Source of the DNA: Muribaculaceae bacterium
GTDB lineage: Bacteria > Bacteroidota > Bacteroidia > Bacteroidales > Muribaculaceae
Direction of reading: 5' to 3'
DNA: 63,885 nucleotides
NCBI GenBank assembly: GCA_020026215.1
Contig: JAHHQT010000002.1
Coordinates: forward strand, 1 to 63,885
Shown: positions 33,529 through 42,370 of the stretch, piece by piece
Layout of the letters: every line of letters begins with the position of its first letter
Position numbering within the stretch: position 1 is the first letter of the stretch
Made by a program: the position numbers and the translations under genes
The notes under the pieces: generated by a model
What the model saw: only the letters and a program-made list of their open reading frames with translations
Database searches by the model: none
Told to the model about the DNA's origin: nothing

Positions 33529-34698
33529 ATGAGTAAAATGCAGTTTTCAGCATATATCCCTACTCAACTTATTTTTGGAGCAGGGCAATTGGATAAATTA
33601 GGGGAATGTTCACTACCAGGGAAAAAAGCACTTGTCGTCATTTCTTCCGGTACATCTATGCGCAAATATGGATATTTGGAACGTGTATGCAATTTATTGA
33701 AGCGAAACGGTGTCGGTGCCGTCGTTTATGATAAAATTACAGCCAACCCATTGAAATGTCATGTAATGGAAGGTGCACAACTTTGCAAAGATGAGAAGTG
33801 CGACTTTGTCATTGGCTTGGGAGGCGGAAGTACGATTGATTCTGCCAAGTCCATGGCTATAATGGCTGTTAATGATGGCGATTATTGGGATTACATTGTT
33901 GGTGGTACAGGCAAGGGCAAGAAAGTAATGAAAGTATTGCCGATTGTTGCCATTCCAACTACTGCCGGAACAGGAACAGAGGTTGATCCTTGGACAGTGG
34001 TGACCAATGATGAAACCAAAGAGAAAATAGGTTTCGGTTGCAAGGGAACTTTCCCGACTTTGTCAATTGTTGATCCAGAACTGATGTTGAGTATCCCTCC
34101 TAAATTCACGGTGTTTCAGGGCTTTGATGCTTTCTTCCATGCTGCTGAAGGATATATTGCAAATGTTGCCTCCCCAATCAGTGACTTGTATGCGCTTGAA
34201 GCATTGCGCATATTGTATAAATACCTGCCTGTTGCCGTTCACGACGGAGCAAACTTGAAGGCTCGTGCTAAAGTGGCTTGGGCTGCCACCCTGGCTGGAA
34301 TGGTGGAAAGTACCTCTACTTGCATTTCTGAACATTCTATGGAACATGCCATGAGTGCCTATTATCCTGAATTGCCTCACGGTGCTGGATTAATCATGAT
34401 TAGCAAGGCTTATTTCACTACATTCAAGAATGATACGATGAAGCGCTATATGAAGATGTACGAGGTGATGACCGAGAAGAAGAGTGCACGTCCGTCAGAC
34501 TTTGTCGATGCCTTGGAGTTCTTGATGAAGGAATGTGGTGTGGATGATTTGAAGATGAGTGACTATGGTATTTCACCGATGGATTTCCCTAAATTTGCCG
34601 ACAATGCAGTGAATGCTATGGGGGGATTGTTTGGATTCGACCCACGTCCGTTGTCCAATAAAGAAGTTATCAAGATTTATTCAGATTCTTATAAATAA
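33529..34698 (+). CDS. iron-containing alcohol dehydrogenase
   Basis: A 389-residue group III alcohol dehydrogenase. The NAD(P)-binding loop is GLGGGSTIDSAKS, followed by PTTAGTGTEVDPWTV. Metal ligands lie in FDAFFHAAEGYI and SEHSMEHAMSAYYPELPHGAG, where the His residues are conserved. ATG 33529 (MSKMQFSAYIPTQLIFG) is chosen; the open frame extends to 33439 through unconserved residues. Candidate substrates include butanol or lactaldehyde-type alcohols; this cannot be narrowed. It ends in a strong terminator. Confidence 0.92.
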   Translation: MSKMQFSAYIPTQLIFGAGQLDKLGECSLPGKKALVVISSGTSMRKYGYLERVCNLLKRNGVGAVVYDKITANPLKCHVMEGAQLCKDEKCDFVIGLGGGSTIDSAKSMAIMAVNDGDYWDYIVGGTGKGKKVMKVLPIVAIPTTAGTGTEVDPWTVVTNDETKEKIGFGCKGTFPTLSIVDPELMLSIPPKFTVFQGFDAFFHAAEGYIANVASPISDLYALEALRILYKYLPVAVHDGANLKARAKVAWAATLAGMVESTSTCISEHSMEHAMSAYYPELPHGAGLIMISKAYFTTFKNDTMKRYMKMYEVMTEKKSARPSDFVDALEFLMKECGVDDLKMSDYGISPMDFPKFADNAVNAMGGLFGFDPRPLSNKEVIKIYSDSYK

Positions 34699-34708
34699 TG
34701 CATATTTT

Positions 34709-34746
34709 CCGCTTGATTTTGTTGTAAAAATCAAGCGGGATTTTTA
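34709..34746 (+). terminator. terminator of the iron alcohol dehydrogenase gene
   Basis: CCGCTTGATTTT-gttgta-AAAATCAAGCGG followed by GATTTTT. Confidence 0.9.
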
Positions 34747-34752
34747 TATTTG
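34722..34752 (+). promoter_or_regulatory. promoter inside the 34699-35193 gap
   Basis: TTG at 34722-34724, 20-bp spacer, TATATTTG at 34745-34752. It overlaps the preceding terminator. Predicted start near 34759. Confidence 0.5.
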
Positions 34753-34790
34753 TAGAGTGAAAAATACAAATTGACACTTTTCGTTTTACT

Positions 34791-34886
34791 ATGAAAGAAC
34801 TATTCTCTTTGGCGATTTTTCTATGTTCAATTTTTTCAGTTTCTGCAAGTTTGAACTTCTTTGTCTGGAATTTGCAGTCTGCCTGA
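34791..34886 (+). CDS. possible 31-residue signal-peptide-like ORF
   Basis: ATG 34791 to TGA 34886 encodes MKELFSLAIFLCSIFSVSAS followed by LNFFVWNLQSA. The first 20 residues look like a secretory signal with a plausible cleavage site after SVSA. It sits about 32 nt after the predicted start of a small transcription unit that ends at a terminator near 35037. It could be a tiny secreted or membrane peptide, the start of a decayed secreted protein, or chance. No homologue is known to me. Confidence 0.35.
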   Translation: MKELFSLAIFLCSIFSVSASLNFFVWNLQSA

Positions 34887-34995
34887 GATGGTAATTTGAA
34901 GGAAATGTTTCATTTTGCTTGAACTTTCACTTATGAATGATTTGGAGATTAAATTTGGAAATTAAAAATATCAAGTCTTAGTTATATTGCTTTTC

Positions 34996-35037
34996 GGCTC
35001 GTTGGAGGAGGAAACTCTGAAAACGAGCTGATTTTTT
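34996..35037 (+). terminator. terminator closing the small unit before argS
   Basis: GCTCGTT pairs with AACGAGC across a 17-nt purine-rich loop, followed by TGATTTTTT. The stretch between 34887 and 34995 shows no gene. Confidence 0.6.
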
Positions 35038-35121
35038 ATATTGTTGAGTTTTTCACTACTTACCGAGTCGGTTTTGGGGTACAAAATGGGTAAAATCCTT
35101 TCATATTCCCTTATCTTGCAG

Positions 35122-35129
35122 TATCTTTG
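35122..35129 (+). promoter_or_regulatory. -7 promoter element of argS
   Basis: TATCTTTG; predicted start near 35136, leader about 58 nt. The -33 element is unclear. Confidence 0.5.
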
Positions 35130-35193
35130 CAAATTATAATGCCTTGATGGGCTTTAGATTGATTATTAAACGAAAAAAATAAGTTTTTAGAAG

Positions 35194-36984
35194 ATGTCTA
35201 TTGATAACATTATTTCATCAGCAGTAGCCGATGCACTGAAAGCCTTGTATGGCTTGGAAGTTGCGGCTGAATCTATCGTTCCTCAAACTACAAAGAAGGA
35301 ATTTGAGGGTAATTTAACTGTAGTGGTTTTCCCGTTCCTACGAGCATCAAAGAAATCACCAGAAGTTACTGCTAACGAAATCGGTGAATATTTAGTACAA
35401 CACAGTGATGCTGTTAAGGCATTCAACGTGATTAAAGGTTTCTTGAACATTACCATTGAACCAAGTTTCTGGGTAAATGTATTGTCACACATTCACTCTG
35501 TTGACAATTTTGGCTTCAAGGAAGCAGACAAAGACAGTGAGTTGGTAATGATTGAATATTCATCACCAAACACAAACAAACCTTTGCACTTGGGTCACGT
35601 TCGTAACAACTTGTTAGGTTTCAGCTTGTCACGTATCATGTCGGCTAACGGTTACAAAGTGGTAAAAACCAACATCGTCAACGACCGTGGTATCCATATT
35701 TGTAAATCAATGCTTGCATGGCAGAAATGGGGTAATGGTGCAACTCCGGAATCAACAGGCAAGAAGGGCGACCACTTGATTGGTGACTTTTATGTTGCAT
35801 TCGACCAACATTATAAAGCTGAATTGAAAGAACTTGAAGCTAAGGGTATGTCAAAAGAGGAAGCTGAAGCTGCCTCTGAATTGATGAAGGAAGCCCGCGA
35901 AATGCTACGTCGTTGGGAAGCAGGTGACGAAGAAGTTCGTTCGCTATGGCGCACAATGAACAGTTGGGTATATGCAGGATTCGATGAAACATATAAACGC
36001 CTAGGCGTTGACTTTGACAAAATCTACTACGAAAGCAATACTTATCTTGAAGGTAAGGAAAAAGTATTGGAAGGTTTGGAAAAGGGTATCATGTATCGTG
36101 CTGAAGACAATTCAGTTTGGGCAGACCTTACAGCTGACGGATTGGACCACAAGTTGCTATTGCGTAGCGACGGTACTTCTGTTTACATGACTCAAGATAT
36201 CGGTACTGCAAAATTGCGTTACCAAGACTATCCAATCGACAAGATGATTTATGTGGTAGGTAACGAACAAAACTATCACTTCCAAGTGCTTTCACTTCTT
36301 TTGGACAAATTGGGATTCAAATGGGGTAAGGATTTGGTTCACTTCTCTTATGGTATGGTTGAATTGCCAGAGGGTAAGATGAAATCACGTGAAGGAACTG
36401 TAGTTGATGCCGACGACTTGATGGACGAAATGGTCAATCAGGCTAAAGAAACTTCTGCTCAATTGGGTAAATTGGACGGATGCTCACAAGAAGAGGCTAA
36501 CCGCATTTCTTCAATCATCGGCTTGGGTGCATTGAAATACTTTATCTTGAAAGTTGACCCTCGCAAGAATATGACTTTCAACCCTAAAGAATCAATCGAC
36601 TTCAACGGTAATACAGGTCCTTTCATCCAATATACTTACGCTCGTATCCAATCAGTATTGCGCAAGGCTGCTGCTGATAACATCGCCATGACATTTGACG
36701 TGAACGGTGTTGAGTTGAGCGATAAGGAAATTTCTTTGATCCAACGTTTGGCAGATTTCGAAGGTGTTGTTGCTGAAGCTGGCAAGACCTACAGTCCTGC
36801 ATTGGTGGCTAACTATGTTTACGACTTGGTGAAAGAATACAACCAATTCTACCACGATTACCAAATCTTGCGTGAATCTAACGAAAATGTACGTGCATTC
36901 CGTTTGATGCTTTCTGCAACTGTTGGTTCAATCGTGAAACGTGCATTCTGGATGTTGGGTATCGACGTTCCTGAAAGAATGTAA
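35194..36984 (+). CDS. argS: arginyl-tRNA synthetase
   Basis: A 596-residue class I aminoacyl-tRNA synthetase. The N-terminal Arg-specific tRNA-binding domain is present, the HIGH-equivalent is HLGHVRNN in SSPNTNKPLHLGHVRNN, and the KMSKS region reads MKSREGTVV, the usual relaxed form in ArgRS. The C-terminal DALR anticodon-binding domain ends FWMLGIDVPERM. Codon choice is strongly biased, as expected for a highly expressed gene. Confidence 0.97.
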   Translation: MSIDNIISSAVADALKALYGLEVAAESIVPQTTKKEFEGNLTVVVFPFLRASKKSPEVTANEIGEYLVQHSDAVKAFNVIKGFLNITIEPSFWVNVLSHIHSVDNFGFKEADKDSELVMIEYSSPNTNKPLHLGHVRNNLLGFSLSRIMSANGYKVVKTNIVNDRGIHICKSMLAWQKWGNGATPESTGKKGDHLIGDFYVAFDQHYKAELKELEAKGMSKEEAEAASELMKEAREMLRRWEAGDEEVRSLWRTMNSWVYAGFDETYKRLGVDFDKIYYESNTYLEGKEKVLEGLEKGIMYRAEDNSVWADLTADGLDHKLLLRSDGTSVYMTQDIGTAKLRYQDYPIDKMIYVVGNEQNYHFQVLSLLLDKLGFKWGKDLVHFSYGMVELPEGKMKSREGTVVDADDLMDEMVNQAKETSAQLGKLDGCSQEEANRISSIIGLGALKYFILKVDPRKNMTFNPKESIDFNGNTGPFIQYTYARIQSVLRKAAADNIAMTFDVNGVELSDKEISLIQRLADFEGVVAEAGKTYSPALVANYVYDLVKEYNQFYHDYQILRESNENVRAFRLMLSATVGSIVKRAFWMLGIDVPERM

Positions 36985-37095
36985 TTAGCTCGGTTTAGTT
37001 TATTTAACTTATTATCTTGAACATTTCTGTTGTAGAATCGTTTCATAAATTATAAGTTTGAAAACAAAATCAATTATTTAATATAGAATTTGAAT

Positions 37096-37800
37096 ATGAA
37101 CAATTTTAATCAATACGGCTTTCCTCAACAGGATATGGCTTTTGAGGTTAGTTTGAACAAAGTAATGCGTCGTGTTTACATGAAAATGTGTTTGGCATTG
37201 ATTGTAACTGCATTGACTGCTATGTTTACTGCTTCAAGTGGTTTGGCTATGGTCATTGCAACAAACAGATTGCTTTTCTGGGGATTAATGATTTTGGAAT
37301 TGGTAATGGTGTTTGTTATTTCCGGTGCCATTAACAAAATCAGTACTTCGGTAGCTACCTTGTTGTTCTATGGTTATTCCATACTGAATGGTGCGGTGTT
37401 GTCGTTCTTGTTCTTTGCCTTCGACTTGGGTGCTTTGGCAAAAACATTCTTCATCACTGCCGGTGTGTTCGGTGCGATGACTGTTTACGGCTATTTCACC
37501 AAAACAAGTTTGGCAAAATTCGGCTCAATCCTTTACATGGCATTGTTTGGCTTGATTATCTGTATCGTTGTGAATATGTTTATGCAAAGTCAGGGATTTG
37601 ATTATCTAATCAGTTTCTTGGGCGTGGGCATCTTCATTGGTTTGACAGCTTGGGATACTCAAAAAATCAAACAAATGATTGCTTATGACGGAGGTGCAAA
37701 TTCAGGTAAAATTGCGACAATGGGCGCTTTGTCATTGTATCTTGACTTCATCAACTTGTTCTTGTACTTGTTGAGATTCTTTGGCGGTAGCAGAAACTAA
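37096..37800 (+). CDS. Bax inhibitor-1/YccA family membrane protein
   Basis: A 234-residue protein with about seven hydrophobic helices in the BI-1/TMBIM pattern: RRVYMKMCLALIVTALTAMF at helix 1, GAMTVYGYFTKTSLAKFGSI in the middle and TAWDTQKIKQMIAYDGG before the last helix, where the family has conserved acidic residues. Homologues include YccA/YetJ; YetJ is a pH-sensitive calcium leak channel. ATG 37096 is chosen over the TTG at 37090. A strong terminator follows. Confidence 0.92.
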   Translation: MNNFNQYGFPQQDMAFEVSLNKVMRRVYMKMCLALIVTALTAMFTASSGLAMVIATNRLLFWGLMILELVMVFVISGAINKISTSVATLLFYGYSILNGAVLSFLFFAFDLGALAKTFFITAGVFGAMTVYGYFTKTSLAKFGSILYMALFGLIICIVVNMFMQSQGFDYLISFLGVGIFIGLTAWDTQKIKQMIAYDGGANSGKIATMGALSLYLDFINLFLYLLRFFGGSRN

Positions 37801-37828
37801 TCGAAATTTTAATTTTGACTTAAATATT

Positions 37829-37864
37829 CAGTCCTTCGGATTTCCCGAGGGACTGATTTTTTTG
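37829..37864 (+). terminator. terminator of the BI-1 gene
   Basis: CAGTCCTTCGG-attt-CCCGAGGGACTG followed by ATTTTTTT. Confidence 0.9.
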
Positions 37865-37871
37865 TGCCTAA

Positions 37872-37902
37872 AAATGAAAAAGCAACGTCGTTACCGATGT
37901 TG
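37872..37902 (-). terminator. terminator of the GNAT gene
   Basis: The minus strand reads GCAACATCG-gtaa-CGACGTTGC followed by TTTTTC. Confidence 0.75.
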
Positions 37903-37935
37903 CCTTCTCTTTTTTGTCTTTAAATTATGTAATAC

Positions 37936-38250
37936 TTATTCCCCCATCATGTTTTTTTTCAACCATACATTGGCATATGAGCAACTTGCTTCAACCTTGA
38001 AGCCATGTTCGCAAGCAGTCTCGTAGCAGACGGCTACCAAAATGCGTGCAATTCCACGTCCACCAATTTCTTTTGGAACGATGGTGTGGATAATATTCAT
38101 GACTTGTCCGTCCAAAGTGTACTCAACATAGGCGGTGTAGCCGTTCACAACTGTTTCGAATTTGCATTTTTCGGGATAGTGGTAAATGTCGCATACTTCA
38201 TTGCGAAGTACGAGTTTCTCTGTATAGTCGAATTTTGAAATTTCGTTCAT
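37936..38250 (-). CDS. small GNAT-like N-acetyltransferase (YjdJ type)
   Basis: A 104-residue protein with the compact GNAT fold: GYTAYVEYTLDGQVMNIIHTIVP followed by the acetyl-CoA loop EIGGRGIARILVAVCYETA and KVEASCSYANVWLKKN. These single-domain acetyltransferases often act on unknown small molecules or proteins. It starts at ATG 38250 and lies 136 bp from the RluA-type gene on the same strand. That gap holds no gene. Confidence 0.85.
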   Translation of the reverse strand: MNEISKFDYTEKLVLRNEVCDIYHYPEKCKFETVVNGYTAYVEYTLDGQVMNIIHTIVPKEIGGRGIARILVAVCYETACEHGFKVEASCSYANVWLKKNMMGE

Positions 38251-38386
38251 ATCACTTGTTTTTTTAGAGAGATTATTGATATAACAAATGGATTATCGCG
38301 AAAGTTGTTGAAATGATATATTAATTGCAGGATTTTGAATATTTTTTTGAATTCTCATTCTTTTAAGCAAAAAGTCTGGTTCTCGG

Positions 38387-40003
38387 TTAGAATAGGGCAT
38401 TGTCGGTAAAACTGATTCTTTCCCCGGTTTCTGGATGGTTGAATTCGATATATTCCGCGTGCAGATACAGTCTGTCTGCATGTTTTCCGTAGAGCATATC
38501 TCCTTTGATAGGAGCTTTCAGTCCTAATTGGTGGGCGGCGTGTACACGCAGTTGGTGGGTACGGCCTGTGATGGGATAGAATTCAATCTTAGTCATCCCA
38601 TTTTTGCGCTCCACCACTTTGTAATGGGTAACGGCTTCTTTACCTCGTTCATAATCCACCATTTGTTGGGGACGGTTTTCATAGTTAAGGCATAGCGGTA
38701 GATTCACGATGCCTTCGTTGGGTTCGATATTGCCTTCCAATAGGGCAATGTATCTCTTGTTGACCGTGCGTTCAGTGAATTGCTTTTGTAGAGAAAGATA
38801 GGCGCCCTTGTTCTTTGCAATCACCAAAATTCCCGAAGTATGCATATCCAGACGGTGCACAATCATTGGGCCATCGTAATTCGGAATATGTGCTTTCGCA
38901 AAATCTTGAACAGAATCCTTTTCTCCTTTTCCCGGGGCACTCAGCATACCTTCGGGTTTGCTGACTACCATAATGGCATTGTCTTCATAAAGAATCTTTA
39001 CGGTCGGTTGAGACGGGGCTTTGTCAAGAGGATTGGGTTCAACATCAATTCCTTGCAGCATGAAGTGTAATATGGGTTCACACTTGCTGATGCACGAAGG
39101 GTAGAAGTGCAGATGTTTGCGGATTTCTCCTTTTGGTGATGCACCCCACCAGAATTCCCCCATTGCCAATGGTCGGTAATGATGCAGGAAGGCATATTGC
39201 AAGAGTTTCGGTGCGGCGCATTCCCCTGAACCTGCCGGGGGCAACTCGTTGCGGTATGCTTTGAATATGTCTATCAAGTCAGATTTTTCACCGTTGCCGT
39301 TGAGGAGAACAAACTGACGGAACAGCCATTCTTGTAAGGCGGCTGAACGTTGTTTGCGTTCTTGCTTCAGTTGTTCGATGCGTTGTTTGAAGGTTTCTAC
39401 CTCGCTTTTCAGTTCAGAGACTTCAGTGGCATAGCGCATCTTCATGCGGTGCAGTTCTGCTTTCTCGAACTGGCTTTGTTTGATGAGTGCTTGTTGCTGT
39501 TCTTCGCTGATTTCTCCCTTACGCAGTTCACTGCGTTTCTTCTTTTCCGCTTTCAGATGTTGGTTGAATGCGGTAATCTCGTTTTGACCGCGGGTCTCCT
39601 TGTCAGCCAACGCACGTTTCAAGTCGACATATTCTGCTGAGTGTTCCAAGTCGGCAATGGAACGGTTAATCGCTGTGATGTTCGATTCCTCGTGCTTGAA
39701 ATATTCCTTGGGGTTGAGTAGGTCATAGATGGCAGGAACAAAATATTCATGGTCGTTGCGGCCTGCAATGTTTCCCGAATAGGCGGCAAGAAAGCCAATT
39801 TCCTTATCGGGTGATTCTACCACCAGAACACCAAACATTTTGCCTGCACCGATTTCGTCGCTCCATTCTGTTTTTGCCGAAAGATAATTTTTCACCTCTT
39901 CGCTTGCCAAAACGGTAAGACGATGCGGTGAATAGCAAAAAGGGAATGTAAACAACTCGGGAGGTGTTATTCCTGTAATATCCTGATGGAATCTATGTAA
40001 CAT
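38387..40003 (-). CDS. RluA family pseudouridine synthase with long N-terminal extension
   Basis: A 538-residue protein. The C-terminal 200 residues are the RluA catalytic domain: AIMVVSKPEGMLSAPG, catalytic Asp in IVHRLDMHTSGILVIAK, FTERTVNKRYIALLEG and ITGRTHQLRVHAAH. The N-terminal 330 residues lack an S4 domain; residues about 125-225 form a long charged coiled coil (EKKKRSELRKGEISEEQQQA), and the flanks are conserved-looking (GECAAPKLLQYAFLHHYRPLA; first part GECAAPKLLQYAF). It probably modifies rRNA or tRNA in the cytoplasm; the site cannot be predicted. The extension may guide substrate binding. Confidence 0.88.
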   Translation of the reverse strand: MLHRFHQDITGITPPELFTFPFCYSPHRLTVLASEEVKNYLSAKTEWSDEIGAGKMFGVLVVESPDKEIGFLAAYSGNIAGRNDHEYFVPAIYDLLNPKEYFKHEESNITAINRSIADLEHSAEYVDLKRALADKETRGQNEITAFNQHLKAEKKKRSELRKGEISEEQQQALIKQSQFEKAELHRMKMRYATEVSELKSEVETFKQRIEQLKQERKQRSAALQEWLFRQFVLLNGNGEKSDLIDIFKAYRNELPPAGSGECAAPKLLQYAFLHHYRPLAMGEFWWGASPKGEIRKHLHFYPSCISKCEPILHFMLQGIDVEPNPLDKAPSQPTVKILYEDNAIMVVSKPEGMLSAPGKGEKDSVQDFAKAHIPNYDGPMIVHRLDMHTSGILVIAKNKGAYLSLQKQFTERTVNKRYIALLEGNIEPNEGIVNLPLCLNYENRPQQMVDYERGKEAVTHYKVVERKNGMTKIEFYPITGRTHQLRVHAAHQLGLKAPIKGDMLYGKHADRLYLHAEYIEFNHPETGERISFTDNALF

Positions 40004-40051
40004 AGTGTAAAGATAATCAAAAACTACTAACCCTTAAACATAAATTTTTTG

Positions 40052-40059
40052 TAATTTTG
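40052..40059 (+). promoter_or_regulatory. -7 promoter element of the peptide transporter gene
   Basis: TAATTTTG. It overlaps the TTG at 40057 where the open frame begins, so the start is set at ATG 40081 (leader about 15 nt). Confidence 0.45.
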
Positions 40060-40080
40060 GCATTCATTAAAAAATCAATT

Positions 40081-41439
40081 ATGGCAGTAAAATTTACAAA
40101 AGCATTTTGGACGGCAAATGCCTCTGAATTATTTGAAAGAATGGCGTATTATGCCGTTTTCATTGTGATTACCCTGTATTTGTCAAACACTCTTGGCTTT
40201 TCTGATATTGAGGCGAGTTTGATTTCCGGTTTGTTTAGTGGCGGTTTGTATTTGTTGCCGTTGTTCACCGGAGCGATTGCTGATAAAATCGGCTATCGTC
40301 GTGCCATGTTGATTGCTTTCTCTCTGTTATTTATCGGTTACGTTCTTTTGGCTTTGGTGCCTACCTTGCTTGAGGGGGCAGGATTGGTTGAGTATGGTGA
40401 GGAAACTGTGTTCAAGGGTATTCAGTTCAGCTCTGAACGCTATATGATTGTGCCTGTTATGATTATCATTATGATTGGTGGCTCATTCATTAAATCCGTA
40501 ATTTCAGCCTCTGTGGCTCGTGAAACCATTTCAGAAAACCGAGCTAAAGGGTATTCGATTTTCTATATGATGGTCAATATCGGTTCTTTTGTAGGTAAGA
40601 GTGTCATTGACCCATTAAGAGATTTAGTTGGGGAACAGGCATATCTATATATCAACTACTTCTCGGCAGCTGCCTGCTTGGTGGCTTTGGTGGCTATTTT
40701 CTTTTTCTTTCATACTACGCACACCGCAGGGGAAGGCAAGAGCCTCAAAGAGGTTTGTCGTGGTTTGATACGTGTATTCACTAATGGTCGTTTGTTGGCG
40801 TTGATTTTGATTGTGACAGGTTTCTGGTTGATTCAACAACAATTATATGCCACTATGCCGAAATACGTTTTGCGTATGGCTGGTGATGCGGCAAAACCGG
40901 GATGGATTGCCAATGTGAATCCGTTTATTGTTGTGGTTTGCGTGAACTTTGTCACTCAGTTGATGGCGAAACGCAAGGCTTTGACTTCAATTACTGTGGG
41001 TATGTTCTTGATTCCGTTGTCTGCCTTGATTATGGCAACAGGCAACTTGTTTGAAGGTGAATTGTTCGGATTCCACCCGATTGTGGTGATGATGATTGCC
41101 GGTATTGTTTTGCAAGCATTGTCTGAATGTTTCATCTCACCGCGCTACTTGGAATACTTCTCTTTGCAAGCTCCCGAAGGCGAAGAAGGTCTTTATTTGG
41201 GATTCAGCCACTTGGATTCCTTCTTGTCATCTATCTTGGGATTTGGTTTGTCGGGTGTCTTGTTGTCAAAATATTGTCCTGACCCTAAATTGTTTGCTAC
41301 CGTAGAAGAGTGGCAGGCTGCCAGCGCAAATGCACACTATATTTGGTATTGGTTTGCTGCTATCGGTTTGATTTCAGCCTTTGCATTGATTGTCTATGCA
41401 AAAGTGGCAAAAAGTAAGAAAGCCAAACAACAAGCCTAA
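40081..41439 (+). CDS. MFS / proton-dependent oligopeptide (POT) family transporter
   Basis: A 452-residue inner-membrane protein with 12 or more hydrophobic helices. The N-terminal FWTANASELFERMAYYAVF resembles the ExxER region (here ELFER) of POT proteins, and FTGAIADKIGYRRAML is the MFS loop-2 motif. FIKSVISASVARET and VNIGSFVGKSVI also fit. It probably imports di- or tripeptides with protons, which suits an asaccharolytic or protein-degrading lifestyle alongside the C10 proteases (inference). Starts at ATG 40081. Confidence 0.88.
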   Translation: MAVKFTKAFWTANASELFERMAYYAVFIVITLYLSNTLGFSDIEASLISGLFSGGLYLLPLFTGAIADKIGYRRAMLIAFSLLFIGYVLLALVPTLLEGAGLVEYGEETVFKGIQFSSERYMIVPVMIIIMIGGSFIKSVISASVARETISENRAKGYSIFYMMVNIGSFVGKSVIDPLRDLVGEQAYLYINYFSAAACLVALVAIFFFFHTTHTAGEGKSLKEVCRGLIRVFTNGRLLALILIVTGFWLIQQQLYATMPKYVLRMAGDAAKPGWIANVNPFIVVVCVNFVTQLMAKRKALTSITVGMFLIPLSALIMATGNLFEGELFGFHPIVVMMIAGIVLQALSECFISPRYLEYFSLQAPEGEEGLYLGFSHLDSFLSSILGFGLSGVLLSKYCPDPKLFATVEEWQAASANAHYIWYWFAAIGLISAFALIVYAKVAKSKKAKQQA

Positions 41440-41460
41440 TTAGTTATAGAGATAAAAAAG

Positions 41461-41497
41461 AGACCTCCGTTTATTGATAAGCGGAGGTCTTTTTTTA
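41461..41497. terminator. bidirectional terminator between transporter and nitrilase
   Basis: GACCTCCGTTTA-ttga-TAAGCGGAGGTC with TTTTTTT on the right and AAAAAAG on the left, so it can serve both convergent genes. Confidence 0.92.
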
Positions 41498-41506
41498 AGA
41501 GGAATT

Positions 41507-42268
41507 CTATTTTAATTCAAAATCATCGGCATCGTTCAACACTGGGAAATCCTTGCGGAACTGCTGTAGTTTTTCCATATCCAGTTCAAGGGCGACTGAA
41601 GTATTCTCACCTGGTGTGCATTGTGCCAAAGTCTTGCCAAAAGGATCGAGGATAACGCTGTGTCCTTTGTATTCGCCCGATGGGTCAGATCCGCAACGGT
41701 TCACGGCAGCCACATAGCATTGGTTCTCCACTGCTCGTGCTTTCAACAGTAAATCCCACGCTTCAAGACGGACATCGGGCCAGTTGGCGGTATATAGCAT
41801 CAAATCGAAATCATTGCAGTTTCTCGAAAATACAGGGAAACGCAAATCGTAGCATACTTGCAACAGGATGCGGACACCCTTATATTCCAAAACAACACGT
41901 TCGTTGCCCGGAGTGTAGTGCTCGTTTTCCTTGGCATAGGAAAACAAGTGGCGTTTGTCATAATGGATTTCTTTGCCGTCGGGATATATGAAATAAAAAC
42001 GATTGTAGTATTTTCCATTCTCGTAGATGGCGACACTGCCTGCAATGGCTGCTTGGGTGACCTTTGCCATTTGGTGCATCCATTTAAGTGTTTCTCCGTC
42101 GGAAGTTTCTGCTATTTTTTCGGGTTTCATGCCGAATCCTGTAGAAAACATTTCGGGAAGTACGTACAAGTCCGATTTTTGGGCAGAGAGAATCAACTGT
42201 TCCGCTCTGTCAAGATTGCCTTTCAAGTCCTTGCGGACAATATCGTGTTGTATAATTGAGATTTTCAT
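41507..42268 (-). CDS. nitrilase-family amidase (omega-amidase YafV type)
   Basis: A 253-residue carbon-nitrogen hydrolase with the catalytic triad Glu39 (VLPEMFSTGFG), Lys105 (YDKRHLFSYAKE) and Cys139 (LLQVCYDLRFPVFSRN). The pattern resembles YafV/NIT2 omega-amidases that deaminate alpha-ketoglutaramate. ATG 42268 (MKISIIQHDI) is the proper start; the frame extends to 42292. Divergent from the VanX-like gene. Confidence 0.9.
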   Translation of the reverse strand: MKISIIQHDIVRKDLKGNLDRAEQLILSAQKSDLYVLPEMFSTGFGMKPEKIAETSDGETLKWMHQMAKVTQAAIAGSVAIYENGKYYNRFYFIYPDGKEIHYDKRHLFSYAKENEHYTPGNERVVLEYKGVRILLQVCYDLRFPVFSRNCNDFDLMLYTANWPDVRLEAWDLLLKARAVENQCYVAAVNRCGSDPSGEYKGHSVILDPFGKTLAQCTPGENTSVALELDMEKLQQFRKDFPVLNDADDFELK

Positions 42269-42329
42269 AGTTTGAACGATTCTTTGATGCAAAGTAAGTA
42301 TTTTTCTATGTATTGTGAAATAAGTATCC

Positions 42330-42337
42330 TATATTTG
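42330..42337 (+). promoter_or_regulatory. -7 promoter element of the VanX-like gene
   Basis: TATATTTG; predicted start near 42344, leader about 27 nt. The nearest TTG is only 14 bp upstream, so the -33 element is doubtful. Confidence 0.45.
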
Positions 42338-42370
42338 TATGATTACAGGAAATATTGAAAATTAAATCTA

